Shown here one piece after another: positions 1 to 8,224 of a DNA stretch of 64,000 nucleotides (its first letter is position 1; each line of letters starts with the position of its first letter). Made by a program: the position numbers and the translations under genes. The DNA comes from Planotetraspora phitsanulokensis (GTDB lineage: Bacteria; Actinomycetota; Actinomycetes; Streptosporangiales; Streptosporangiaceae): assembly GCF_016863295.1 (NCBI RefSeq), contig NZ_BOOP01000023.1, positions 62,001-126,000 on the forward strand. The letters run 5' to 3'. Under the pieces are notes generated by a model that searched no databases, was not told the DNA's origin, and worked only from the letters and a program-made list of their open reading frames with translations.

Positions 1-332
1 ACGGACACGAGTTGTCAGGCGGCCAGTGGCAGCGGATCGCCGTCGCCCGGGGGTTCTACCGGGACGCGCCCCTGCTGATCTGCGACGAGCCGACGGCCGC
101 GCTGGACGCCCGGGCCGAGCACGCGCTGTTCGAGCGGATCAGGCGGCACGCCGACGGCCGGACGGTCGTGCTGATCACACATCGGCTGGCGAGCGTCCGC
201 TATGCCGACCGGATCTACGTCCTCGACCACGGCAAGGTCGTGGAGCAGGGCACCCACGAGGACCTCATGACCCTCGACGGTCTCTACGCCGACCTCTACA
301 ACCTGCAGGCCGACGCCTACCGCGACTCCTGA
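1..332 (+). CDS. ABC transporter ATP-binding protein, C-terminal part
   Basis: This is the 3' end of an ABC transporter gene that enters from the left edge; the reading frame is open from base 3. It shows the ABC signature ELSGGQWQR, a Walker B with D-loop (LLICDEPTAALD) and the H-loop histidine in ITHR. The tail (VVEQGTHEDLM, then GLYADLYNLQA) is typical of exporter-type half transporters with fused membrane and ATPase domains, so the missing part probably carries the membrane segments; that is inference. ATP hydrolysis here would drive export at the membrane. The stop lies one base from the end of the convergent MerR gene. The substrate cannot be judged. Confidence 0.9.
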   Translation, partial: GHELSGGQWQRIAVARGFYRDAPLLICDEPTAALDARAEHALFERIRRHADGRTVVLITHRLASVRYADRIYVLDHGKVVEQGTHEDLMTLDGLYADLYNLQADAYRDS

Positions 333-333
333 G

Positions 334-738
334 TCACAGCGCCTGCTGACCCTGGGCGTCGTAGACGCCGTCGGGGATGGACATGACGTCCTTGTAGTAA
401 TGGATCTTGCGCTGGAGCGCCTCCTGCTTGTCCCGCAGGTCCGCGAGTTGCTCCTCGACTCTCCGGTCATGCGCCTCCAGCACCTCGACGCGCTCCGGGA
501 TGGTCTGGTCGCCCGCCCGCACCAGTTCGGCGAAGCGCACCATCTCGGCGATCGGCATGCCGGTGTCCCGCAGGCAGCGGACCATGCCGAGCCAGCTGAC
601 GTCTCCCTCAGTGAATCTCCGCTGGCCCGACGCGTTGCGCCCGATCGGCTCCAGCAGCCCGATGCGCTCGTAGTAACGAAGGGTGTCGAGGCTGAACCCC
701 GTCTCCTCGACGACCTGTCCGGGGGTGTAGGCGACCAC
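334..738 (-). CDS. MerR family transcriptional regulator
   Basis: A 134-residue regulator starting at GTG 738. The N-terminus (YTPGQVVEETGFSLDTLRYYERIGLL) is the MerR winged helix, followed by the usual RRFTEGDV strand and a dimerising coiled coil (about residues 75-115, with KQEALQRKIHYYK). Members of this aldo/keto-reductase-linked subgroup act as redox or electrophile sensors, but no cysteine cluster for metal binding is visible, so the signal is unknown. It is divergent from the aldo/keto reductase at 835, and an 18-bp palindrome set in a 19-bp promoter spacer lies between them, the standard MerR arrangement. It most likely activates the reductase by untwisting that promoter. Confidence 0.9.
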   Translation of the reverse strand: MVAYTPGQVVEETGFSLDTLRYYERIGLLEPIGRNASGQRRFTEGDVSWLGMVRCLRDTGMPIAEMVRFAELVRAGDQTIPERVEVLEAHDRRVEEQLADLRDKQEALQRKIHYYKDVMSIPDGVYDAQGQQAL

Positions 739-796
739 GTCCTCGATCCTGGCACGCGTTCCGCGCGAGCGCGGCGCCCGTCTTCCCCTGAGGGTC

Positions 797-834
797 TTGC
801 GCTGGAGTGCACTCCAGCTTGCAGGGTGGGCGGC
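797..834 (+). promoter_or_regulatory. MerR-type promoter with operator palindrome
   Basis: A -35-like TTGCGC (797-802) and a -10-like CAGGGT (822-827) are separated by 19 bp. The spacer region carries a perfect 18-bp palindrome, GCTGGAGTGCACTCCAGC (801-818). An over-long 19-bp spacer filled by a dyad is the hallmark of promoters remodelled by MerR proteins. The predicted start of transcription falls at about 834-835, which is the ATG of the reductase, so the transcript is probably leaderless. Confidence 0.75.
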
Positions 835-1746
835 ATGACGATCGCATTGGGGACCATCCCCTTCGGGACCACCGTCGACGAGGAGACCTCCTTCGCCATC
901 CTCGACCGATTCGTCGAGGGCGGGGGAACGCTCATCGACACCGCGAACAACTATCCCTTCTGGCTCCCGGGCTCGACCGGCGACGAGAGCGAGACCACGA
1001 TCGGCCGGTGGCTCGCCTCCAGGAACAACCGGGACCAGGTTGTCGTGAGCACCAAGTGCGGGGGCCGCCCGACGGTCCCCGGGGACCTGACGCTCGACTC
1101 CGCCGAGGGGCTGTCCGCCCGGGTGATCCGGGACGCGGCCGAGGGCAGCCTGCGGCGGCTCGGCGTCGACCACATCGACGTGTACTGGGCCCACATCGAG
1201 GACCGGTCCGTGCCGCTGGAGGAGACCGTCGGGGCCTTCGGCGATCTGGTGGCGTCCGGCAAGGTCAAGGAGATCGGCGCGAGCAACCACGCCACGTGGC
1301 GTCTGGAGCGGGCCAGGTCGCTGGCCGCCGCACTCGGATGGGCGCCGTACACCCATGTGCAGCTCCGCCACTCCTACCTGCGCCCGCGCCCCGGCGTGCG
1401 GCTGCCCGAGGGAGGGCACGTGCAGGTCAGTGAGGAGACGCTCGACTACGTGCGCTCCGGACCCGGGCTGACCCTCTGGGTCTACTCGTCGCTGCTCTCG
1501 GGCGCGTACACGAGCAAGCCGCTCCCTGAGACCTACGACCATCCCGGCACGGCCAGACGGCTCGCCGTGCTCGACGAGGTCGCGGGAGAGCTGGGCGCGA
1601 CCAGGAACCAGGTGGTGCTCGCCTGGCTTCAGGCGCAGGGCCTCGTCCCGATCGTCGGGGTCAGTTCGCTCGCCCAGCTTGAGGAACTGCTCGCCGACGT
1701 CAAGCTCGACGACGACCTGCGGGCGCGGCTCGACCTCCCCGCCTGA
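835..1746 (+). CDS. Aldo/keto reductase
   Basis: A 303-residue cytosolic (beta/alpha)8 oxidoreductase. The catalytic tetrad can be read: Asp and Tyr in DTANNY, Lys in STKCGG, His in YWAHIED. The C-terminal part carries the NADPH-contacting region around VGVSSLAQLEELL. It starts at ATG 835 with no ribosome-binding site, consistent with the leaderless promoter just upstream. The family reduces aldehydes and ketones with NADPH; the exact substrate is unknown. Its divergent MerR neighbour and the operator between them suggest induction by a small reactive molecule. Confidence 0.92.
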   Translation: MTIALGTIPFGTTVDEETSFAILDRFVEGGGTLIDTANNYPFWLPGSTGDESETTIGRWLASRNNRDQVVVSTKCGGRPTVPGDLTLDSAEGLSARVIRDAAEGSLRRLGVDHIDVYWAHIEDRSVPLEETVGAFGDLVASGKVKEIGASNHATWRLERARSLAAALGWAPYTHVQLRHSYLRPRPGVRLPEGGHVQVSEETLDYVRSGPGLTLWVYSSLLSGAYTSKPLPETYDHPGTARRLAVLDEVAGELGATRNQVVLAWLQAQGLVPIVGVSSLAQLEELLADVKLDDDLRARLDLPA

Positions 1747-1758
1747 TCACGACACGGG

Positions 1759-2451
1759 CTACATGAGGTGGTCGGCCAGATAACGGCGGACCAGGCGCTT
1801 GCACTCGGCGATCAGGTCCGGGTCGCCGTCGGGGTGGGCACGGAACGCGAGCTTCAGGACCGCGTCCGCCGCCTCGACGGCAACCAGGAACGCCCGCGCC
1901 GTGTCCTCGCCCCGCGGCAGGCCGAGCACGTCGGTGGTGAGCGAGCGCAGCCGGTCGGCCACGATGACGTTGTTCTCCAGCGCCGCGTCCAGCATCCGCT
2001 GGGTGCCGGGCAGGCCCGGACCGCCGGGAGTCGGCTGCACCTCGCCGAAGTCGACGACGCCGAACCCGGGGACCGTCCGCTTCATCCGCACGAACTCGTC
2101 GATGCCCAGGTCGACCACCTCGGTCCAGCCCGAGGGGGCCGCGGCCGCCAGCCGGGTGGCCACGCTGTCGAGGAAGGCGTCGAGGTTGCGCAGCGCGAGG
2201 GCCTTGACCAAGCCCTGCTTGTCGGAGAAGAACTGGTAGAAGGTCCCGATCGGCACCTCGGCCCGGCGCGCGACCTCCTTGGTGGTCAGCGCCTCGTACC
2301 CCGCCTCGTCGAGCAGCCGGGCGCACTCGTCCAGCATCCGCTCGACTCGCTCCTGACTTCGACGCTGGGCCGGCCGGCGACGCAGTGTTCCACCCGTGGC
2401 GTCCGTCATTCCGTCATTGTCTCCCGATCCGGCGGCCGGCGGGTTTAACAT
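1759..2451 (-). CDS. TetR family transcriptional regulator
   Basis: A 230-residue repressor. The N-terminal helix-turn-helix reads LTTKEVARRAEVPIGTFYQFFSDKQGLVKAL (about residues 55-85); the rest is the helical ligand-binding domain. Two starts are possible: ATG 2451, which overlaps the palindrome at 2450-2464, and ATG 2409, which has a GGGAG 11 bases upstream and would give 216 residues. The gene is divergent from the GH1 beta-glucosidase, and the shared intergenic palindrome makes that gene the likely target, with autoregulation. The ligand is unknown; a sugar or glycoside is only a guess from the neighbour. Confidence 0.9.
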   Translation of the reverse strand: MLNPPAAGSGDNDGMTDATGGTLRRRPAQRRSQERVERMLDECARLLDEAGYEALTTKEVARRAEVPIGTFYQFFSDKQGLVKALALRNLDAFLDSVATRLAAAAPSGWTEVVDLGIDEFVRMKRTVPGFGVVDFGEVQPTPGGPGLPGTQRMLDAALENNVIVADRLRSLTTDVLGLPRGEDTARAFLVAVEAADAVLKLAFRAHPDGDPDLIAECKRLVRRYLADHLM

Positions 2452-2464
2452 GAGCTGTACTCAT
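2450..2464. promoter_or_regulatory. Candidate TetR operator between tetR and GH1 gene
   Basis: ATGAGCTGTACTCAT has perfect 5-bp inverted arms (ATGAG/CTCAT). It sits at the only AT-rich spot of the divergent intergenic region, next to a -10-like TATAAA (2464-2469) facing the beta-glucosidase and over the upstream start codon of the regulator. Binding here could control both genes. Confidence 0.5.
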
Positions 2465-2486
2465 ATAAAAGCGAGCTGGAGGCGGC

Positions 2487-3773
2487 ATGTTCCTCTGGGG
2501 TACGGCTACCGCGTCCTACCAGATCGAAGGGGCCGCCCACGAGGACGGCAAGGGCCAATCGATCTGGGACACCTTCTCCCATGAGCCCGGCCGGATCCGC
2601 GACGGCCACACCGGCGACGTCGCCTGTGACCACTATCACCGGTGGCCCGAGGACGTGGCGCTGATGGCGGAGGCGGGCCTGAACGCCTATCGCTTCTCCA
2701 TCTCCTGGCCGCGCGTCCAGCCGACCGGGCGCGGCGCGGTCAACCCGGCCGGCCTCGACTTCTACGACCGCCTCGTGGACGCGCTGTGCGAGAAGGGCAT
2801 CGCACCCACGCCCACGCTCTTCCACTGGGACCTCCCCCAGGCCCTGGAGGACGAGGGCGGCTGGCTCAATCGCGATATTTCCGCACACTTCGCGGACTAC
2901 GCCGCCATCGTGGCCGACCGCCTCTCCGACCGCGTCACGACGTGGACCACGCTCAACGAGCCCTTCATCCACATGGTGTTCGGCTACGGCCTCGGCATCC
3001 ACGCCCCCGGCAAGGCCCTGTTCCTCGACGCTCTGCCCGCGGCCCACCACCAACTGCTCGCGCACGGCCTGGCCGTACAGGCACTGCGCGACGGCGGCGC
3101 CGAACGCGTGCTGATCGCCAACAACTGCACGCCGGTGTGGCCCGCCTCGGACTCCGCCGAGGACCTGGCCGCCGCCGAGGCCTACGACACCCTGCACAAC
3201 CGGCTGTTCAACGACCCCCTCTTCCTGGGCGCATATCCCGATTTTTCGGCGTACGGCATAGCTGAGCTGGACTTCGTCCGTACCGGGGACCTGGAGACCA
3301 TCGCCCAGCCGCTCGACGGCCTGGGGATCAACTACTACAACCCCACCAGGATCGCGGGACCGGGCTCCGACGGCCTGCCGTTCACCGACGCGGGCATCAC
3401 CGGCCATCCGACGACGGCCTTCGGCTGGCCCGTGGTCCCCGACGGTCTGCGCGAGCTCCTCGTCACGTTCAAGGCGCGGTACGGCACGGCGCTCCCGCCC
3501 GTCTACGTCACCGAGAACGGCTGCTCCTACGAGGGCGTCGACGACCAGGAGCGGATCGACTTCCTCGACGGCCACATCGCCGCCATGCGGCAGGCCCAGG
3601 CGGAGGGCGTGGACGTCCGGGGCTACTTCGTGTGGTCGCTGCTCGACAACTTCGAGTGGGCCGAGGGCTACCACCAGCGGTTCGGCCTGGTGCACGTCGA
3701 CTTCGACACCCAGGTGCGCACGCCGAAGGCGTCCTACCACTGGCTCAGGGAGTTCCTCGCGAAGCAGGGCTGA
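2487..3773 (+). CDS. GH1 family beta-glucosidase
   Basis: A 428-residue glycoside hydrolase of family 1. The family N-terminus (FLWGTATASYQIEGA) is at the very start, the acid/base glutamate lies in TLNEP (about residue 158) and the nucleophile in VTENG (about residue 340); the C-terminal GYFVWSLLDNFEWAEGY is also typical. No signal peptide is present, so it acts in the cytoplasm on imported beta-glucosides. ATG 2487 is supported by GGAGG four bases upstream. It is slightly shorter than the usual 440-470 residues, mainly at the N-terminus. It is divergent from a TetR gene that probably represses it. Confidence 0.95.
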   Translation: MFLWGTATASYQIEGAAHEDGKGQSIWDTFSHEPGRIRDGHTGDVACDHYHRWPEDVALMAEAGLNAYRFSISWPRVQPTGRGAVNPAGLDFYDRLVDALCEKGIAPTPTLFHWDLPQALEDEGGWLNRDISAHFADYAAIVADRLSDRVTTWTTLNEPFIHMVFGYGLGIHAPGKALFLDALPAAHHQLLAHGLAVQALRDGGAERVLIANNCTPVWPASDSAEDLAAAEAYDTLHNRLFNDPLFLGAYPDFSAYGIAELDFVRTGDLETIAQPLDGLGINYYNPTRIAGPGSDGLPFTDAGITGHPTTAFGWPVVPDGLRELLVTFKARYGTALPPVYVTENGCSYEGVDDQERIDFLDGHIAAMRQAQAEGVDVRGYFVWSLLDNFEWAEGYHQRFGLVHVDFDTQVRTPKASYHWLREFLAKQG

Positions 3774-3796
3774 CGGCCCTCGACCTCGGAGCGGCC

Positions 3797-4684
3797 TCAG
3801 AGCACCGAGACGTGCACGTGGTCGTAGTGGTTGGCCGTGGTGCCGCCGCGGTCCTCCATCATCTTCCAGCCGCCGCCGGTGCGCATGTCGTAGATGCGCT
3901 GCTGCCAGATGATGTACATGATCCCGTACTGGTCGGCGTGGCTGATGCACCACTGGGCCAGGGCGTCGCCGCGCTCCTTGGCCACGGCGTCCGGCATGCG
4001 GCCGCCGGAGCTCATCATGAAGTCGCAGGCGCGGCCCTTGCCGTGCTCGCCCGGGTCGCCGACTCGCAGGCATCCCACGCCGAACGGCATGGGGAACTGC
4101 GACATGATCGCGGCCCGTACGTTGACCAGGCGGGCGGTCAGGCCCGACGCCGAGCCGGGCTGCTGAATGCCGAACTTGGCCATGCGCCGCTCGACGTCAC
4201 GCCGCTGGGCCTCGAGCTCCTTGATGTTCTTCCGCAGCTTGGCGATCTCCTCGTCAGCGTCCTCGGTGGCCTTCTTGTGCTCGGCGATGAGTCGCTTGAC
4301 GGTGTTGAGCTGCTCGGACGTCTGGTCGGAGAGATACGACATCGTGGAGACGGTGCCGGGGTCGATGTTCATGCTGAACAGCTGCGAGTCGTCCAGCCCG
4401 CCGCCCATGTACGACGTCTGGGCGAACTCGGCCACCCGCTCCTCGGCCGTGCGGAGTTGCCCCTTGAGCTTCTTGGCCCGGGACGACGCCTTCTTGACGG
4501 AGGTCTGCGAGTCCTCGAGGCTGGCGATCTCACCGCGATAGGCCTTGGTGAGCTTGGCGGCCTGCTTGGTCAGCTCGGCGAGCGTCGCCTGCTCGTCCGG
4601 CGCGGCCTGCGCGGAGGGCACCGCGAACGTCCCGAGTAACGCGGTGATCACTACCGCCAGCCCAATCAGGCGCCTCGGTCGCAC
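3797..4684 (-). CDS. Secreted coiled-coil protein with ARB-07466-like C-terminal domain
   Basis: A 295-residue exported protein. The signal peptide (RRLIGLAVVITALLGTFAVPSAQA) ends near residue 27. Residues 30-165 form two long heptad-rich stretches like the regulatory coiled coils of RipA-type cell-wall hydrolases. The C-terminal domain (GVGCLRVGDPGEHGKGRACDF to HYDHVHVSV) resembles the ARB-07466-like/M15-type fold, with His and Asp in GEHGKGRACD and His in DHVHV as probable zinc ligands. It could be a peptidoglycan peptidase or an inactive binder; enzymatic activity is inference. GTG 4684 has GGAGG four bases upstream, and a TATAGT -10 lies at 4712-4717. It is divergent from the M14 peptidase. 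Confidence 0.8.
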   Translation of the reverse strand: MRPRRLIGLAVVITALLGTFAVPSAQAAPDEQATLAELTKQAAKLTKAYRGEIASLEDSQTSVKKASSRAKKLKGQLRTAEERVAEFAQTSYMGGGLDDSQLFSMNIDPGTVSTMSYLSDQTSEQLNTVKRLIAEHKKATEDADEEIAKLRKNIKELEAQRRDVERRMAKFGIQQPGSASGLTARLVNVRAAIMSQFPMPFGVGCLRVGDPGEHGKGRACDFMMSSGGRMPDAVAKERGDALAQWCISHADQYGIMYIIWQQRIYDMRTGGGWKMMEDRGGTTANHYDHVHVSVL

Positions 4685-4921
4685 GCGGCCTCCAATCCCA
4701 TTCGGACCGAAACTATAGAAGGCGATCTTTATGCCTGCTACCGGAACGGGAGAAACTCATGCCCCATTAAGGAGGAATCTCCCACTTTTTCGTGATTTGT
4801 GAGGATCTTCCATTGAGCAAGCCGTGATCAATTCGTGACTTACACGAGTCCCGGCATGACTTGCAGGCGATCTGACCGCAGGCGAGATTCGGGTGATCGT
4901 TCCCTACGAAGGGCCGTATCC
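4685..4921. promoter_or_regulatory. Divergent AT-rich promoter region
   Basis: This 237-bp gap between two secreted-protein genes is far less GC-rich than its surroundings. On the minus strand a TATAGT -10 (4712-4717) stands about 28 bp from the coiled-coil gene start. For the M14 gene I see no clear consensus pair; TTGAGC (near 4813) could be a -35. I searched by eye for a c-di-AMP riboswitch, which often precedes actinobacterial wall hydrolases, and found none. Confidence 0.4.
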
Positions 4922-7900
4922 ATGTCCCGAAGGCTGATCTTGTCAGTCCTTGCGGCCGGCGCACTGCTCGTGCCCCTCATGCCGACCGCCGGTGCGCAGG
5001 CCGTCACCGCCGACCCCCTCCCACCCACGGACCAGATAGAGCTTTACGAGCTGGACAGCCCCGCCGGGACCGGCGGCACGCTGGCCCAGAAGGGCTTCGA
5101 CATCGTTCAGCAGAAGGCCGAGGGCGACACCGAGCACATCGAGCTCACCGCCACCCCGGCCGAGCTGAAGAAGCTGCAGATCCTCGGCTACCGGCCGCAA
5201 CCCGTCCGCAACCCCCAGGGCCAGACCCAGTTGCAGGCCGCCCGGGCCCAGGCCGCCGGCGGGTACACCGTGTGGCGCTCGTACTCGGAGAAGGGCGGCA
5301 TCGCCGACCAGCTCCGCGCGATCGCCGACGCCAACAAGGACATCGCGAAGCTCCAGTCGATCGGCAAGACCGTCCAGGGCAAGGACATCCTCGCCGTCAA
5401 GCTGACCCAGCTCGCCCGGGTTCTCCCGGACGGGACCAGGCCTGCGGTGCTCTACTCCGCGACCCAGCACGCACGTGAGTGGATCTCCACCGAGGTCGAC
5501 ATGCGCCTGCTGAAGTACCTGGTGGCCAACAAGTCCAAGCCGGAGGTCGGCAAGCTGCTCTCCTCGACCGAGGTGTGGTTCGTCCCGGTGGCCAACCCGG
5601 ACGGCTACGACTTCACCTTCACCGAGGGCAACCGCCTGTGGCGCAAGAACCTGCGCGACAACGACGGCGACAAGGAGATCACCGGCAACGACGGCGTCGA
5701 CCCCAACCGGAACTACCCGACCAAGTGGGGCTACGACGAGGAAGGCTCGTCCAGCGTCTTCAGCAGCGAGACCTACCGAGGCAAGGCGCCGGCCTCCGAG
5801 CCGGAGACCAGGGCCATGGACGGGCTGCTCAAGCGGCTGAAGCCCAAGGCCCAGGTCAACTACCACTCCTACGGCCCGCTGCTGCTCTACCCCCAGGGCT
5901 GGCAGGTCGCCACCAAGACCGCCGACGACCCGATCTACCTGGCGCTGACCGGAACGGACGAGAACCCGGCCGTCCCCGGCTTCGACCCCGGCGTGGGCGC
6001 CGAGCTGTACACGACCAACGGCGAGACCACCGACCACGCGCACTCGAAGTACGGCACGCTCGCGTGGACCCCTGAGCTCGAGGAGGGGTGTGAGGGCTGC
6101 GGCTTCGTCTTCCCCGACGACGAGGCGCTGGTTCAGGCCGAGTTCGAGAAGCAGCTGCCCTTCGCGCTCGACATCCTCAAGTCGGCGCCGAACCTGACCA
6201 AGCCGGTCAGCCACCTCGCCAACACCGTCCCCGACTTCGTGGTCGACAAGTTCGGCGTGAGCTACGGCAAGGACCAGGTCGTCCAGGTGAACGCCCAGCG
6301 CAGGCTCGGCCCCGTCCTGCTCCGGTACCAGATCAACGGCGGGAGCCCGCGCGTCGCCTCCACGTCCGAATGGAAGGGCGGCGAGCGCTACGGCGACGGC
6401 TACGACACCTACTTCCACCAGCTCCGCGGCACGGTCAAGGGCGCCAAGCCCGGCGACACCGTGAAGGTGTGGTTCACCTCGCTCACCAGCAAGAGCGAGT
6501 CCTTCACCTACAAGGTGTCCGGCGACATCGGCGGCAAGGTGCTCATCGTCGCGGCGGAGGACGTCACCGGCGCGAGCCCGGCCCAGGGTGTGACCGAGGC
6601 CAAGTACGCCGACGACTACGCCATGGCGCTGTCGAAGGCCGGCTACAGCTCCGACGTCTACGACGTCGACAAGAACGGCCGCACCGCGCCGCACCCGCTG
6701 GGCGTGCTCAGCCACTACAAGGCCGTCGTCTGGGAGACGGGCGACGACATCATCCCGCGCGCGGCCGGCCAGCCCGGCGGCACCGCCGCGAACCTCGCGG
6801 AGGCGCTCGAACTGGCCTTCCGCGACTACCTCAACGAGGGCGGCAAGCTCCTCGCCACCGGTAAGTACGCCCTGTACCCGCAGAACGTGAACGGCGCGTA
6901 CTGGTACGAGCCCGACTTCCCAGGCCAGCCCGAGTGCACCACGGGCACCAAGCCGCCGTGTCTCGCGCTGAGCAACGACTTCGTGCAGTACTACCTGGGC
7001 GCCTACACCTTCGTGGACGGCGGCGGCCAGGACGCCGACGGCAACGCGCTTGCGCTGAAGGGCACGAGCGGCGCGTTCTCCGGCTTCCTCGGCAGGCTCA
7101 ACGGCGGGGACTCGGCGAACAACCAGGACCACACCTCGACGTTCGTGACGACCTCCTCGGTGTTGTCGCCGAAGACGTTCCCGCAGTTCGCCAGCTCGGC
7201 ACCGCTGAAGTGGCAGTACAGCGCGGGAGCACCCTTCAGTCCGCACACCGGCGCGTGGGACGTGCAGAGCGGCCAGGCCGACGTGTCCTGGAAGCGGCTG
7301 ACCCGCACGATCGACCTGACCGGCAAGACCAGCGGGAACCTGTCGTTCTGGACGTCGTACAACACCGAGCCGAACTGGGACTTCCTGACCGTCGAGGCGC
7401 ACACCGTGGGCCAGGACGACTGGACGACCCTGCCCGACGCCAACGGGCACACCTCGGACGAGACCGGCGACAGCTGCGCCAGCGGCTGGGCGACCATCCA
7501 TCCGTCCACCGCGCACTACCAGACCTTCGACGGCGCGCACTCGTGCACCGCCACCGGCACCACCGGTTCGTGGCACGCGGCCTCCGGCTCGTCGAACGGC
7601 TGGCAGCAGTGGTCGATGGACCTGACCGGGTACGCGGGCAAGCAGGTCGAGGTGTCGATCTCCTACATCAGCGACTGGGGCACCCAGGGCCTCGGCGTCT
7701 GGCTCGACGACGCGACGGTCACGGCTGACGGCGCGGCCGTCTCCGAGACCTCCTTCGAGGGCGACCTCGGCGGGTGGACGGTCGCGGGACCGCCCGCCGA
7801 CTCGGCCGAGGCTCCCAACGACTGGGCGCGCAGCGACCAGTCACTCGAGGACGGCGCGGGCGTCACCACGAAGGACACGGTCTACTTCGGCTTCGGCGCC

Positions 7901-7981
7901 GAAGGGGCGACCACCCAGGCGATGCGGACCGACCTGGTGAAGCGCTCGATGAAACACCTGCTCAACCCCACCCTCCCGTAG
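4922..7981 (+). CDS. Secreted M14 zinc carboxypeptidase with InhA-like C-terminal domain
   Basis: A 1019-residue exported metallopeptidase. ATG 4922 is preceded by GAAGG and followed by a signal peptide (MSRRLILSVLAAGALL, cleavage near residue 29). The M14 domain spans about residues 115-440: zinc ligands H183 and E186 in HAREW, third ligand His in NYHSYG, catalytic Glu in WTPELEEG. After a beta-rich middle and a glutamine-amidotransferase-like stretch (KVLIVAAEDVTG onward) comes a C-terminal region like the MAM/VEG domains of immune inhibitor A peptidases. It probably removes C-terminal residues from extracellular peptides as a scavenging enzyme. A strong terminator follows directly. Confidence 0.92.
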   Translation: MSRRLILSVLAAGALLVPLMPTAGAQAVTADPLPPTDQIELYELDSPAGTGGTLAQKGFDIVQQKAEGDTEHIELTATPAELKKLQILGYRPQPVRNPQGQTQLQAARAQAAGGYTVWRSYSEKGGIADQLRAIADANKDIAKLQSIGKTVQGKDILAVKLTQLARVLPDGTRPAVLYSATQHAREWISTEVDMRLLKYLVANKSKPEVGKLLSSTEVWFVPVANPDGYDFTFTEGNRLWRKNLRDNDGDKEITGNDGVDPNRNYPTKWGYDEEGSSSVFSSETYRGKAPASEPETRAMDGLLKRLKPKAQVNYHSYGPLLLYPQGWQVATKTADDPIYLALTGTDENPAVPGFDPGVGAELYTTNGETTDHAHSKYGTLAWTPELEEGCEGCGFVFPDDEALVQAEFEKQLPFALDILKSAPNLTKPVSHLANTVPDFVVDKFGVSYGKDQVVQVNAQRRLGPVLLRYQINGGSPRVASTSEWKGGERYGDGYDTYFHQLRGTVKGAKPGDTVKVWFTSLTSKSESFTYKVSGDIGGKVLIVAAEDVTGASPAQGVTEAKYADDYAMALSKAGYSSDVYDVDKNGRTAPHPLGVLSHYKAVVWETGDDIIPRAAGQPGGTAANLAEALELAFRDYLNEGGKLLATGKYALYPQNVNGAYWYEPDFPGQPECTTGTKPPCLALSNDFVQYYLGAYTFVDGGGQDADGNALALKGTSGAFSGFLGRLNGGDSANNQDHTSTFVTTSSVLSPKTFPQFASSAPLKWQYSAGAPFSPHTGAWDVQSGQADVSWKRLTRTIDLTGKTSGNLSFWTSYNTEPNWDFLTVEAHTVGQDDWTTLPDANGHTSDETGDSCASGWATIHPSTAHYQTFDGAHSCTATGTTGSWHAASGSSNGWQQWSMDLTGYAGKQVEVSISYISDWGTQGLGVWLDDATVTADGAAVSETSFEGDLGGWTVAGPPADSAEAPNDWARSDQSLEDGAGVTTKDTVYFGFGAEGATTQAMRTDLVKRSMKHLLNPTLP

Positions 7982-7990
7982 TCCCGCACA

Positions 7991-8028
7991 CGTACGGCTC
8001 CCGCTCCTTCGGGGGCGGGAGCCGTACG
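7991..8028 (+). terminator. Rho-independent-type terminator after the M14 gene
   Basis: A perfect 14-bp stem, CGTACGGCTCCCGC (7991-8004) with its complement at 8015-8028, and a 10-base loop. It begins 10 bases after the stop codon. A T-run is lacking, as is common in actinobacteria. Confidence 0.85.
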
Positions 8029-8224
8029 GCCCCGCGGGGTGATCGACCCGCGGTGCGCCGGCCGCTCCAAGCCCCCTCCGGCGGGGTATTGCCAACGTGC
8101 GACAGAACATGATTCGGTCTCACTGAGCGCGCGGGGACTTGTTACGTCCGGCGCGCGAGAACAGACTTGTCCAAGCAAGCGTTCGCTCAAATTCGTGAGG
8201 CGCGCCCGACCAGGAGGCAGGGAC

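Noticed and set aside
4685-4921. c-di-AMP (ydaO-type) riboswitch before the wall-associated genes
   Set aside because: The expected conserved blocks are absent and the minus-strand leader is only about 20 bases.
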